From positions 74,050-138,049 of the forward strand of contig NZ_JABJWY010000037.1 in NCBI RefSeq assembly GCF_013167215.1: a stretch of DNA of 64,000 nucleotides, given 5' to 3'. This document shows positions 48,673 to 58,058 of the stretch, piece after piece. Below the pieces are notes generated by a model, which was given only the letters and a program-made list of their open reading frames with translations, had not been told where the DNA came from and did not search any database. Both the position numbers and the translations under genes were made by a program. This DNA comes from Sphingobacterium prati (GTDB lineage: Bacteria > Bacteroidota > Bacteroidia > Sphingobacteriales > Sphingobacteriaceae). Every line of letters begins with the position of its first letter. The stretch's first letter is position 1.

Positions 48673-51600
48673 GTGAAAGCATCAACTTTGGTGCTGAATC
48701 CAAAACCCAGACTAAAAATGCAGAAAACATTACTAATCAGTATGGCATTGGGGCTCTCATATCCTACTTGGGCAAATGTAGAGCGTAATTATGCCAAATT
48801 GACGAAAGAGACGCAAGCTATTGCAGTCCAGTCTACCGTAAGAGGTGTGGTAAAAGACAAAAACGGCGCTGTCATGTCCGGTGTCACCATCACCAATTTA
48901 TCTAACCAGAAAACGACATCTAGCAATGTCTCCGGCGTGTTCAACATCGATGCTGTTATTGGCCAAAAACTTAAACTGACCCTTGTTGGGTATAGCGAGC
49001 AGATCGTAATCGTGAATTCGAATCAACTAGAAATCGTAATGGAATCCAAGGACACCGAGCTGGAGGAAGTTATCGTCGTTGGGTATGGAACACAAAAGAA
49101 AGCGAACCTGACCGGAGCTGTAGATCAGGTCGGCTCAGAAGTTTTTGAAGGTCGTGTCCTTGCGAATGCTAGCCAAATGCTACAAGGCGTTGTTCCCAAC
49201 CTGAACATCATTCCTGCGGATGGTAAACCAAACCGCAGCCCGAGCTTCAATATCCGTGGTACCACATCGATAGGACAGGGCGGTAGCGCCTTGATCCTAA
49301 TTGATGGTGTTGAAGGCGATCCTGGTTCAATCAACCCCAACGATATTGAAAGTGTGTCGGTTCTTAAAGATGCTTCATCAGCAGCTATATATGGTTCAAG
49401 AGGTACCTTTGGCGTGGTACTGATTACGACAAAACGGGCAAAATCAGGTAAAACATCGGTCAATTATTCGGGAAGTGGATCCTTCCAAAAGCCTGTGACA
49501 ATACCCAAATTTGTAACAGACGGCTATGTGTATGCTTCTCATTTCTTTGAGGCTTACAACGCTTGGAACAACTATACCTTAACACCGAGTAAACTGAATA
49601 AAACCCAGATCTTCACCAAAGAATGGCTCGAAGAATTCAAACGCAGGAAAGAACAGGGCATTACTGAAGAAACAACGGTTGACAAAGATGGTAATTATGT
49701 ATATTATGGAAATGAAGATTATTATGGTACTTTAATCAAGGATAATACCTTTGTGCAAGATCACAATCTTTCAATCAGCGGGAACACCGAAAAATTAGAT
49801 TATTATATCTCTGGACGCGCCTACGATTACAAAGGTATGTATCGTTACAATACCGATAAGTATCAAAATTACAATACACGGGCTAAAGCCGGGTTGCAGG
49901 TGACCGACTGGTTGCGTATTGCCAATAATATTGATTTTAGTTATGCCAAGTATTGGGATCCTTCTACCGCTGGTGAAGGCGGAAATATATGGCGCAATAT
50001 TGCGGATGAAGGACATCCTTCATCGCCTATATTTAATCCCGATGGCTCATTAAGTTTCTCCGCTGCGTATACCGTAGGCGATTTTATCTATGGTAAGAAT
50101 GGAACAAAAAGTGGTAATCAGGATTTGCGTAATACGACTTCTTTTGAGTCCAAGTTTTTTAACAATACATTTCGTGTAAAGGGAGATCTTACCTTTAGGA
50201 ACCGTGATCTTAATTCGCTGCGGATTAGGGTACCGGTACCTTACAGTACAAAGGAAGGGGAAATCGTTAAACTGACGACAAATATGAACGACAACCTGTA
50301 TCAGGTCAACGAAAACTGGCGCTATTTATTCGGAAATATTTATGGTGAATATGAAAGGACACTCGGCGATCATTATGTCAAAGGTTTACTTGGGTACAAC
50401 TATGAACAACGAGCTTACAATGCAAGCTATATCACCAAAAATGGTCTGCTCAATGATAATGTGGAAAATATTAACCTTGCAGTAGGCCAAAGTACGACAG
50501 CGACAGCTAAATACAACAAGTATCGAAATGTGGGGGTATTTATGCGGGCCAACTATATTTTCAAGGATCGTTATCTTTTTGAATTTAACGGTCGTTATGA
50601 CGGCTCCTCGAAATTTCCGATCAATCAACAGTGGGGATTTTTCCCTTCGGCTTCGGTAGGTTGGCGTGTATCTGAGGAACCATTCTTCCAGGTGGACAAG
50701 AAGTTCTTGTCTGACTTGAAACTACGTGCTTCCTATGGTTCTTTGGGTAATGGTAACGTGGATCCATATTCGTACCTGGATCTTTACGAGCTCAAGATTA
50801 TGGACCGACTGCTGAATGGGGAAAAATCGACCTACACATCAGTACCTAAGGTTATTCCTGATAACCTGACCTGGGAAACAGCACGAACAGCAAATATTGG
50901 ACTTGACTTTTCATCAGCCAACGGAAAGTTGACTTTTACGGGGGATATGTATCAGCGCAAGACCTTGAATATGTACACTTTGGGAATGGCGCTGCCGGAG
51001 ATATTTGGCGCGGAATCACCGAAGGGAAACTATGCCGATATGACCACTAAGGGCTTTGAAGTCAGTTTAGCGTATAGAGATCACTTTGAACTGAGTGGAA
51101 GCCCATTTAATTGGTCTGTTAAAGCGACTTTGGCAGATTATAAATCGAAAATAGACCGTTATGATAATAAGGAAGGGGTGATTAAGGATGGATACTATTA
51201 TCAAGGTCAACAAATTGGGGAAATTTGGGGTTATGTGACACAGGGACTTTTCCAGAACCAAGCTGAAATTGATGCTGCTCCTTCGCAAAACCTCATTAAA
51301 TCTTCCAATAATAGAACTATCTATCCAGGAGATGTCCGGTTTGCGGATCTAAATGGCGATAAGGTGATTGACTATGGAAACAACACCATCTACAGTCATG
51401 GCGACCGCAAAGTTATTGGAAATTCCGAACCGCGCTATATCTACAGTTTTAATATCAATCTAGATTGGAAAAATGTATATTTTTCCACATTCTTCCAAGG
51501 GGTAGGCAAACAAAACTGGTATCCAAATAACGAGTCTCTTTTCTGGGGGCAATACAATAGGCCGTACAACAATCTACCGGAATGGCATCTGAATAATTAT

Positions 51601-51954
51601 TGGACCGAGGAGAATCCGAATGCGTATTTCCCGCGTTATGCAGGTTATAATGAATCGCTAAAAACCACACCCCAAACGCGTTTTTTGCAGAATATCGGTT
51701 ATCTCCGAATGAAGAATATTCAGATCGGCTACAATTTTCCAAAATCCGTAACCTCTAAATTGAAGATCCAGAATCTACGGGCCGGTCTTTCGGGAGAGAA
51801 TTTATTGACCTGGTCGCCTTTTTATAAACATACCAGAGATCTGGATGTGGGTAATATCGGTAAATCGGATCCAAATGTCGAAACAGGTACCCGTGATGGA
51901 TTTAATTATCCGATCATGAAAAGTGTAAGTTTTAATTTATCCATTGGCTTTTAA
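48673..51954 (+). CDS. SusC-like TonB-dependent receptor
   Basis: 1093 residues if the GTG at 48673 is used. The ATG at 48718 would begin MQKTLLISMALGLSYPTWA, also a good signal peptide. Order of parts: carboxypeptidase-like domain (VRGVVKDKNGAVMSGVTITN), the SusC motif LEEVIVVGYGTQKK, plug (ANASQMLQGVVPNLNI, ALILIDGVEGDPGSINPNDIE) and a barrel ending SVSFNLSIGF. It forms a conventional SusC-SusD pair with the gene 11 bp downstream. The substrate is unknown, though a convergent GH29 suggests fucose-containing glycans. The 289-bp upstream gap holds a 12-bp palindrome CTTAATATTAAG (48645-48656) close to the start. Confidence 0.95.
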   Translation: MKASTLVLNPKPRLKMQKTLLISMALGLSYPTWANVERNYAKLTKETQAIAVQSTVRGVVKDKNGAVMSGVTITNLSNQKTTSSNVSGVFNIDAVIGQKLKLTLVGYSEQIVIVNSNQLEIVMESKDTELEEVIVVGYGTQKKANLTGAVDQVGSEVFEGRVLANASQMLQGVVPNLNIIPADGKPNRSPSFNIRGTTSIGQGGSALILIDGVEGDPGSINPNDIESVSVLKDASSAAIYGSRGTFGVVLITTKRAKSGKTSVNYSGSGSFQKPVTIPKFVTDGYVYASHFFEAYNAWNNYTLTPSKLNKTQIFTKEWLEEFKRRKEQGITEETTVDKDGNYVYYGNEDYYGTLIKDNTFVQDHNLSISGNTEKLDYYISGRAYDYKGMYRYNTDKYQNYNTRAKAGLQVTDWLRIANNIDFSYAKYWDPSTAGEGGNIWRNIADEGHPSSPIFNPDGSLSFSAAYTVGDFIYGKNGTKSGNQDLRNTTSFESKFFNNTFRVKGDLTFRNRDLNSLRIRVPVPYSTKEGEIVKLTTNMNDNLYQVNENWRYLFGNIYGEYERTLGDHYVKGLLGYNYEQRAYNASYITKNGLLNDNVENINLAVGQSTTATAKYNKYRNVGVFMRANYIFKDRYLFEFNGRYDGSSKFPINQQWGFFPSASVGWRVSEEPFFQVDKKFLSDLKLRASYGSLGNGNVDPYSYLDLYELKIMDRLLNGEKSTYTSVPKVIPDNLTWETARTANIGLDFSSANGKLTFTGDMYQRKTLNMYTLGMALPEIFGAESPKGNYADMTTKGFEVSLAYRDHFELSGSPFNWSVKATLADYKSKIDRYDNKEGVIKDGYYYQGQQIGEIWGYVTQGLFQNQAEIDAAPSQNLIKSSNNRTIYPGDVRFADLNGDKVIDYGNNTIYSHGDRKVIGNSEPRYIYSFNINLDWKNVYFSTFFQGVGKQNWYPNNESLFWGQYNRPYNNLPEWHLNNYWTEENPNAYFPRYAGYNESLKTTPQTRFLQNIGYLRMKNIQIGYNFPKSVTSKLKIQNLRAGLSGENLLTWSPFYKHTRDLDVGNIGKSDPNVETGTRDGFNYPIMKSVSFNLSIGF

Positions 51955-51965
51955 TATTTGATAGC

Positions 51966-53726
51966 ATGAAAAAAATATTTTATTTACCGGTTTTAGCGTT
52001 GTTGTTTGCCGCCTGCGAATTGAATGAATTACCGAAATCGGAGGCAACCGAAGAGGATATCTTCGGCACCGAAAAAGGGCTGAAGAATTACAGCAATTCC
52101 TTTTACCGGAATATTACTTCGGGCAACGATGCCTATAAAGGTGATGCAATGGCGGATTATGCTGCTGTTAACAGCTTAAATAATTTTATTACCGAAGGAG
52201 CTTATAACAAAGAAGTGGATGAATTAAAAAACCTCTGGACCTGGACCACATTGCGTAATATCAATCAGATGATAGCCAAATGTACAAGTCCTAATTTAAG
52301 CGATAAGGTTAAGAACAATTACATCGGTTTAGCTCGTTTTTTTAGAGCTTGGTTCTATTACGATAAGGTCGTACGTTTTGGTGATGTACCTTGGGTTGAC
52401 CATCCCCTTGCTGTGGATGAGGTAGATATTTTAAAAGCACCTCGCGATTCCAGGGAACTGGTCATGAAACATATTATGGAAGATCTGGATTTTGCGTACG
52501 AGCATATAACAGATGCACCCGGTGATGGAACGACGGTAAACAAATGGACTGCATTGGGATTAAAAACACGGATCGCTTTATTTGAAGGTACTTTTCGTAA
52601 ATATCAGGAACTGAATCTGCCAACAAAGCCCGAAACTTTTTTTCAATATGCTGTGGACGCTGGTAAGATCCTGATGGAAACGGGGCCTTATCGCCTGCAT
52701 GTTGCCGCAGATCCAAAAATTTCACAACGTGAGCTTTTCATTAGTGAACAACCGATGAAAGACGAGGTGATGCTGGCTGTTGCATTTAGTAAAAATCAGG
52801 CTTTGATGAATGATGCAAACTGGTGGTGGACTTCGGCTACGTATGGTCCGCGGCTGAGCCTAGTACGCCCATTTATCAATACGATTTTGAATGCTGATGG
52901 ATCATCTTATACCGATCGCCCAAATTATGAAAAGGAAGAGTTTTATGATGAATGTCAAAACCGGGATTTGCGTTTGGCCCAGTTGATCCGCACTCCAGGC
53001 TATAAACGGGGCGGTAAGGCTGCGCCACCCAATTTCGCAAGTTATACTTATACAGGCTATCAACCAATCAAATATGCGCTGGATGATCCTTATTATGACA
53101 ATGGTGGATTCAATACGAATGCCTTACCATTGATGCGGTATGCAGAGGTGTTGCTGAATTATGCCGAAGCAAAAAAGGAGTTGGGGACATTTAACGATAC
53201 AGACTGGGCTAAGACCGTCGGCGCGCTCCGTACACGCGCAGGGATCTCCGCTGGGGCCAATACACTCCCAACCAAAGTAGATACCTATCTGAAAAATACA
53301 TTTTTCCCCAGTATCTCTGATCCGGTTCTATTAGAGATCCGCCGCGAAAGACAGGTCGAATTGGCATTGGAAGGATTTCGTTTTAATGATCTGAAACGAT
53401 GGAAATCCGGTGAACTGATGGCTAACCTACAATGGACGGGTATTTATATACCTGCTTTGGAAAAACCAATGGACCTGGATCGTGACGGTACTCCTGATGT
53501 ATTGTTTTATGATGCTAGTAAGCCCGAACCTACTGTACAGGGAGTCATCAAGGTCAAATTGGGTGGGGACAAAAACTCCCAGACGATAACGACGGATAAC
53601 CACTTGCAATGGGGGAAAACCATGAGTCGAAAATGGTATGATAATGATAAACAGTATCTCTATCCCATTCCTTCTTCAGCGCTTGTCTTAAATGATAAGC
53701 TAGGACAAAATCCGGGCTGGGAATAG
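51966..53726 (+). CDS. SusD/RagB-family nutrient-binding lipoprotein
   Basis: 586 residues with lipobox LLFAAC (Cys17). SusD landmarks are NINQMIAKC, RFFRAWFYYDKVVRFGDVPWVD, RYAEVLLNYAEAKKE, RERQVELALEGFRFNDLKRWK and the terminal KLGQNPGWE. It serves as the surface lid for the SusC encoded 11 bp upstream. A perfect terminator-like hairpin follows, facing the convergent fucosidase gene. Sequence motifs differ from the two SusD proteins of the mannan-type locus, in line with a different ligand. Confidence 0.95.
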   Translation: MKKIFYLPVLALLFAACELNELPKSEATEEDIFGTEKGLKNYSNSFYRNITSGNDAYKGDAMADYAAVNSLNNFITEGAYNKEVDELKNLWTWTTLRNINQMIAKCTSPNLSDKVKNNYIGLARFFRAWFYYDKVVRFGDVPWVDHPLAVDEVDILKAPRDSRELVMKHIMEDLDFAYEHITDAPGDGTTVNKWTALGLKTRIALFEGTFRKYQELNLPTKPETFFQYAVDAGKILMETGPYRLHVAADPKISQRELFISEQPMKDEVMLAVAFSKNQALMNDANWWWTSATYGPRLSLVRPFINTILNADGSSYTDRPNYEKEEFYDECQNRDLRLAQLIRTPGYKRGGKAAPPNFASYTYTGYQPIKYALDDPYYDNGGFNTNALPLMRYAEVLLNYAEAKKELGTFNDTDWAKTVGALRTRAGISAGANTLPTKVDTYLKNTFFPSISDPVLLEIRRERQVELALEGFRFNDLKRWKSGELMANLQWTGIYIPALEKPMDLDRDGTPDVLFYDASKPEPTVQGVIKVKLGGDKNSQTITTDNHLQWGKTMSRKWYDNDKQYLYPIPSSALVLNDKLGQNPGWE

Positions 53727-53755
53727 GATATAGCCTTAATCTATATACCGAAAAA

Positions 53756-53782
53756 GGGGACTGGAGTTTAGCTCGAGTCCCC
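53756..53782. terminator. Terminator between SusD and GH29
   Basis: Arms GGGGACT (53756-53762) and AGTCCCC (53776-53782), with inner GAG/CTC pairing, form a compact hairpin between two convergent genes. Confidence 0.75.
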
Positions 53783-53789
53783 TGTTCGT

Positions 53790-55199
53790 TTACCGCCTTT
53801 CTTGGTAAACACCCACTTCATGTAGGACGGCACGTTTATTTTTGGGTTGGATGCTGAAACGTAATTTTTGCCCCATCACCTCATCAAAACGAAAAATCTT
53901 GATGCGCCCCTGTACAACTGGTGTCGTCGAAAGCGTATACCATTTGCCATCTTTGAGATAAGTGACCGTATAGGTGGCAGGATTATCCTTGCCTTCGGTG
54001 ATAACAATGGTATTAAATGTCTTACTGCGTTCAAAATCCAGTTCATACCAGACTTCGCCCATAGCCGAGGGATTGGATACCCAAGCGCTGCCGAAATTGT
54101 CATCATTGGCGAAATCCATAATACTCATATCTTCACTCCAACTGCTATTGGAAGGGACCTGGTTGGCGATATTGTGGTCTAGGATGGGGGCTTGGTAGCT
54201 TGGCAAAGCGTTGTAACTTGGTGTTTTCTTGTAAAGAGTACCAATGGTTTTTAGCGCTTCCAATGCGTTTTGATCCATTTGACCATCGCTGTTGGGGGCG
54301 ACATTGAGCATGAAATTACAATAAGCATTGTTGTAAGGAATAACGAATTTTTCTACAAGTTCCTTCACATCTTTGACCGCTGTTGTGGGGAATGATTTTT
54401 TCCAGAACCAATTTTGCTGCAAGGGCAGACAGGCCATGGCTGGTAACTTGTTATGCTCTTTGGAAATAAACTGCCCTGCACCTTGTTCGTAAGATTTGAT
54501 ATCAGTGTAAAATAGCGCATCACCGGGATATTTTGCTGAGTTGAGATCCATCAATAGGCATTTGGGTTGCAGGGACTTGACCAGGTGATAAATGTCATCA
54601 AAGGGAACATCATCATAAGAGATCCGTGACCAAGGGGCATCCCAACCGTCGATCACCAGCGCATCGATCTCGCCATATTGTGTCAATAATTCTGTGAGCT
54701 GATCTTTGATCAATTGGATATGGGCTTTGGTAATCGTATGGGGACGTATCCCCTGGTGCATGTCAAGGATGGAATAATAGAGCATCACACGTAAGCCATT
54801 CTTGCGGAATGCTTCTGTAAATTCCTTGACCACATCGCGGTGCAATGGGGTGTTCATGACGTTGTAATCCGTCGTTTTGGTGTTCCAAATGGGGAAACCG
54901 CTATGATGTTTTGTTGTGAGACAGCCATAGCTCATATTGGCTGATTTAGCCGCCTTCGCCCATTGATCCGCATTGAGTTTAGGTGATTTGAATAATTCCA
55001 AAGGGGCATTGGGATCGGACCAGTCTTGTTCCATAAAGGTAGGCATGCCATAATGGATAAACATACCAAACCCTAGGTTGACAAAATCAAGCTGGCGCTG
55101 CTCAAGAGTTTCTTTGGAGAAATTGGGCTGTGCAAATAGGGCATTGTTCAGTAACAGGTAACCTAAACTGTAAAGTAGGAAAAGAGAAATTCTGGTCAT
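53790..55199 (-). CDS. GH29 alpha-L-fucosidase
   Basis: 469 residues from the ATG at 55197-55199, chosen because it starts directly with the signal peptide (ISLFLLYSLGYLLLNNALFA). GH29 features are GFGMFIHYGMPTFMEQDWSD (the conserved N-terminal His region), TTKHHSGFPIWNTKTTDYNVM, and IDALVIDGWDAPW, where D184 is the expected nucleophile of this retaining family. Residues from about 340 to the end form a discoidin/F5-8C-like beta-sandwich (FNTIVITEGKDNPATYTVTY, LHEVGVYQE), probably carbohydrate-binding. It releases terminal fucose. It is convergent with SusC-SusD and divergent from the kinase/regulator pair, with a repeat-containing promoter region between. Confidence 0.93.
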   Translation of the reverse strand: MTRISLFLLYSLGYLLLNNALFAQPNFSKETLEQRQLDFVNLGFGMFIHYGMPTFMEQDWSDPNAPLELFKSPKLNADQWAKAAKSANMSYGCLTTKHHSGFPIWNTKTTDYNVMNTPLHRDVVKEFTEAFRKNGLRVMLYYSILDMHQGIRPHTITKAHIQLIKDQLTELLTQYGEIDALVIDGWDAPWSRISYDDVPFDDIYHLVKSLQPKCLLMDLNSAKYPGDALFYTDIKSYEQGAGQFISKEHNKLPAMACLPLQQNWFWKKSFPTTAVKDVKELVEKFVIPYNNAYCNFMLNVAPNSDGQMDQNALEALKTIGTLYKKTPSYNALPSYQAPILDHNIANQVPSNSSWSEDMSIMDFANDDNFGSAWVSNPSAMGEVWYELDFERSKTFNTIVITEGKDNPATYTVTYLKDGKWYTLSTTPVVQGRIKIFRFDEVMGQKLRFSIQPKNKRAVLHEVGVYQERR

Positions 55200-55230
55200 G
55201 ATCTGATAATTTGTTATCTGATAAAGGTAC

Positions 55231-55245
55231 GATGTCAAAGACATC
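55231..55245. promoter_or_regulatory. Small dyad near the GH29 promoter
   Basis: GATGTC-AAA-GACATC, a perfect 6-bp dyad with a 3-bp spacer. It is next to a reverse-strand -7-like TACCTTTA (55222-55229) for the fucosidase gene. Confidence 0.4.
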
Positions 55246-55251
55246 AATGTG

Positions 55252-55291
55252 CTTAATGGAAACCTAATGAATGCCTAATAAAAGCTTAATG
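55252..55291. promoter_or_regulatory. Four 7-mers at exact 11-bp steps (PhoB/OmpR-type box)
   Basis: CTTAATG (55252-55258), CCTAATG (55263-55269), CCTAATA (55274-55280) and CTTAATG (55285-55291), each separated by 4 bp. PhoB/OmpR-family regulators bind direct repeats of a 7-bp core with 11-bp period. The array begins about 22 bp from the -7-like element of the fucosidase gene, where it would replace the -33 box. It lies 38 bp before the kinase start, so the adjacent response regulator is the likely ligand. Confidence 0.7.
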
Positions 55292-55329
55292 CTTACCCCG
55301 AATACATAAATAGATGTTAATTTTAAACT

Positions 55330-56748
55330 ATGAACAGCGCCGATAAAAATATGCACCCTTGGGCATTTGGAATAAGTTTTTTGATTTTGACGGTCGTGAT
55401 CGGTTTCTTGATCTTCAAAACCTACCAGCTCGAAGATAAGAATTATCAGATCGGACAGCTCAATTTGATCCAGAATGCTTACGGTACCGCGATCATGGAC
55501 GACAAAATCTTCCCGGGTGGGGATTCGGTATTTCAGACGGCATTAGTGCCTTATTTGCCTGCCTGGTTTAAGAAGGTAATGAATAAATCGCCGGAGGCAA
55601 AGCTGTATGGTGAACAACGTATGCACCTGTTTCTCGAACGCTTGCGCGAACAGCAATCGCTGGATCGTATCTTTCAGCAGATCGTCCGCCAGCAGCAGCT
55701 CGATCCGGCGTTGCTCTACTTGTTTCATTTTGATAAGCTGGAGCTCTACAATCCGGCGGATAGCACATGGAAGGTATTTTATGATAGCGCTGGTGATAAT
55801 AAAATGGCGAACATCAGTGGCTCGCTCAAAAATCGCTCGCCCAACAATCGCGTGTTCCAATTGGCCGTCAGTGATAAGCTCCCGATCCCTTACCGCTTTA
55901 CCTATAGTCTCTATGTGGATTATGAAAATCGGAACTGGCGGATCATCCAACAAATGGTACCGGTATTTTTGCTGTCCTTGACCTGCATTGCTGTTATTGT
56001 ACTATTGAGCTACCGAACGTATAGAGATTGGATCAACCAACGCAGACTGATCGATCTGAAAACGAGCTTTCTGAATCACATGCGACATGAATTTAATACG
56101 CCCTTGACAACAATTCTAGTCAGTGCCCATAGCCTTATTGACCGGGATGATGACCCTGACAATAAAGAGGTGATTCAATTGGGACGCATTGTGGAACGTC
56201 AGGCTAAACGCCTTAAGGACTATTTTGAACAGGTAATGGGATCTGTCGCTTTACAGGAACAGCAGCCTGCAATCGTAGAGGTTCCTGTAGACTTATTCAC
56301 CGAAGAGATATTGGAGGCACTACGCATGCGCTACCAAGGGGAAATTGAAATCTGCTATTCGCCACTTGGCAGGGATGTAACGCTGCGGTTGGACGAAGCG
56401 TATTATCTCTCTATTTTGGATAATCTAGTCTCCAACGCTATTAAATTTAATGGCCATACAGCAAAGACCGTTCGATTGACCTGGGAGCAGACCGTTGATC
56501 GACATTGCCTCAAAATTGAAGACAACGGTTATGGGATTGCTCCGTCGGAACGGGATGCGCTATTTACCGCATTTTACCGTGGACAGTCTTCGGAAGGCAA
56601 GCCAGGACTGGGATTGGGATTATATTATGTGAAATTGTGTTTGGATCGCTTAGATTGGAAAGTTCGCCTGGAAAACGGAGCAAGTGGTGGTACTATTTTT
56701 TATATTTACATTGACAATGGGTCTTTTAATAGCAAAGAACAGAATTGA
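55330..56748 (+). CDS. Sensor histidine kinase
   Basis: 472 residues in the inner membrane. Transmembrane helices lie at about 12-30 and 213-233, flanking a periplasmic sensor of about 180 residues with no recognised domain. The kinase core follows without an obvious HAMP: HisKA with H253 (MRHEFNTPL), N-box DNLVSNAIKFN, G1 box EDNGYGI and G2 box GLGLGLYYVKL. The response regulator start overlaps its 3' end by 32 bp. It is divergent from GH29. It probably perceives a fucosylated sugar or an envelope signal and controls the adjacent fucosidase and perhaps SusC-SusD. Confidence 0.95.
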   Translation: MNSADKNMHPWAFGISFLILTVVIGFLIFKTYQLEDKNYQIGQLNLIQNAYGTAIMDDKIFPGGDSVFQTALVPYLPAWFKKVMNKSPEAKLYGEQRMHLFLERLREQQSLDRIFQQIVRQQQLDPALLYLFHFDKLELYNPADSTWKVFYDSAGDNKMANISGSLKNRSPNNRVFQLAVSDKLPIPYRFTYSLYVDYENRNWRIIQQMVPVFLLSLTCIAVIVLLSYRTYRDWINQRRLIDLKTSFLNHMRHEFNTPLTTILVSAHSLIDRDDDPDNKEVIQLGRIVERQAKRLKDYFEQVMGSVALQEQQPAIVEVPVDLFTEEILEALRMRYQGEIEICYSPLGRDVTLRLDEAYYLSILDNLVSNAIKFNGHTAKTVRLTWEQTVDRHCLKIEDNGYGIAPSERDALFTAFYRGQSSEGKPGLGLGLYYVKLCLDRLDWKVRLENGASGGTIFYIYIDNGSFNSKEQN

Positions 56749-57433
56749 CATTCTGCTGATCGAAGACGAACCCGATCTAGGTGAGGTTTTCTCGCGCTAT
56801 CTCCGCTACAAAGGATTTAGTGTCGTTTGGGCGTGCACAATGAAAGCTGGCTTGGAAGTTTTTGAAGAAAATGGGGCTAAACTGGTAATTGTTGACGTGC
56901 AATTGCCGGATGGAAATGGATTTGATCTTGCTCAGGAAATTTTGCAGCGTAAAGCCGGACAGCCCATTTTCTTTTTGACAGCGCTACACCAACGGAATGC
57001 GCGCCTCAAAGGTCTTTCTATGGGAGCGGTGGATTATATTGCCAAACCTTTTGATATGGATGAAATACTACTCAAGATCCGTAACTTATTGGCCGTAGCC
57101 GCAGCTTCTACACCTGATACAGTGCCCAATACCGGATTACGGATCGGCCAGCTGTCATTGGATATGGCGCGCTATAATCTGACCGATGGTCAAGGAGGAG
57201 CACAAAAGCTGACCGTTCGTGAAGCGGAACTGCTAGGGCATCTGATTCTAAATAAAAATCTGCTAGTCAAGAAGAAGGATCTCTTATTGCTATTCTGGGG
57301 AAATACAGATTTTTTTAATGGAAAAAGCTTGGAGGTTTTTATCTCGCGTATTCGTAAATTGCTCCAGGCCGATAATAAGCTCCATATAGAAAGTATCTAT
57401 GGGCTGGGTTATATTTTACATGAAAATAGGTAG
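56717..57433 (+). CDS. OmpR/PhoB-family response regulator
   Basis: 238 residues from the ATG at 56717 (MGLLIAKNRIDILLIEDEPD); earlier starts inside the kinase gene would add a stray hydrophobic tail. The receiver domain has the acidic pair in IEDEPD, phosphoacceptor D60 (IVDVQLPDGNG) and K110 (IAKPFD). The C-terminal winged helix (about 140-238: LTVREAELLGHLILNKN, LEVFISRIRKLLQ, IYGLGYIL) is of the OmpR/PhoB kind. It overlaps and is coupled to the sensor kinase gene. The 11-bp-period repeats at 55252-55291 are the type of site such proteins bind. Confidence 0.95.
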   Translation: MGLLIAKNRIDILLIEDEPDLGEVFSRYLRYKGFSVVWACTMKAGLEVFEENGAKLVIVDVQLPDGNGFDLAQEILQRKAGQPIFFLTALHQRNARLKGLSMGAVDYIAKPFDMDEILLKIRNLLAVAAASTPDTVPNTGLRIGQLSLDMARYNLTDGQGGAQKLTVREAELLGHLILNKNLLVKKKDLLLLFWGNTDFFNGKSLEVFISRIRKLLQADNKLHIESIYGLGYILHENR

Positions 57434-57447
57434 GTTTAATAAATAAT

Positions 57448-58032
57448 ATGATGTACGAAAATATCCTTAAAAATGTATCCAAGTGTATAACGCTGACGCA
57501 GGAAGAGACAGCGCAGTTCACCGAGTTACTGATGACGCGAAAAGTACCAAAGAAAACCTTGCTGTTGCAGGAAGGGGAAGTCTGCCAATTTGAAGGATAC
57601 CTCCAAAAGGGATGTGTACGCATCTATTATCTTGATGAAAATGGATTTGAGGTCACGCTGGCCTTTGCGGTCGAAGATTGGTGGATCAGCGATATTGCCT
57701 CTTTCCATTACCATACTCCTTCGAGCCTGTATATGGAGACATTAGAAGAAAGCGAATTCCTTATGCTGACACCCGAGACCAAAGAAAAATTACTGGACAC
57801 TGTCCCGAAATTTGAACGTGTCTTTCGCATGCTGGTGCAGCGTAGGCTCGCCGTGTTACAAAACCGCCTGATCCATACCATGGCGAAACCTGCGGCTGAA
57901 CGGTACCTTGAATTTATCGACCTATACCCGACAATATCGCAACGGGTACCGCAGTATTATATCGCATCATATCTCGGTGTTTCGCCCGAATTTGTCAGCA
58001 TTATACGTAAGCGGCTTGCAGCAAAAAAATAA
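57448..58032 (+). CDS. Crp/Fnr-family transcriptional regulator
   Basis: 194 residues. A cyclic-nucleotide-binding-like beta-barrel (about 20-115; LLLQEGEVCQFEGYLQKGCVRIYYLDENG) is joined to a C-terminal HTH (YYIASYLGVSPEFVSIIRKR). It has no FNR-like cysteine set, and the typical cAMP phosphate-binding motif is not evident. Such short Crp-like proteins are very common in Sphingobacteriaceae, usually with an unknown effector. It starts 14 bp after the response regulator stop, so it may be the third gene of that operon. Confidence 0.9.
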   Translation: MMYENILKNVSKCITLTQEETAQFTELLMTRKVPKKTLLLQEGEVCQFEGYLQKGCVRIYYLDENGFEVTLAFAVEDWWISDIASFHYHTPSSLYMETLEESEFLMLTPETKEKLLDTVPKFERVFRMLVQRRLAVLQNRLIHTMAKPAAERYLEFIDLYPTISQRVPQYYIASYLGVSPEFVSIIRKRLAAKK

Positions 58033-58058
58033 ATGTTAACCTTGCTAAAGAAAAAACG

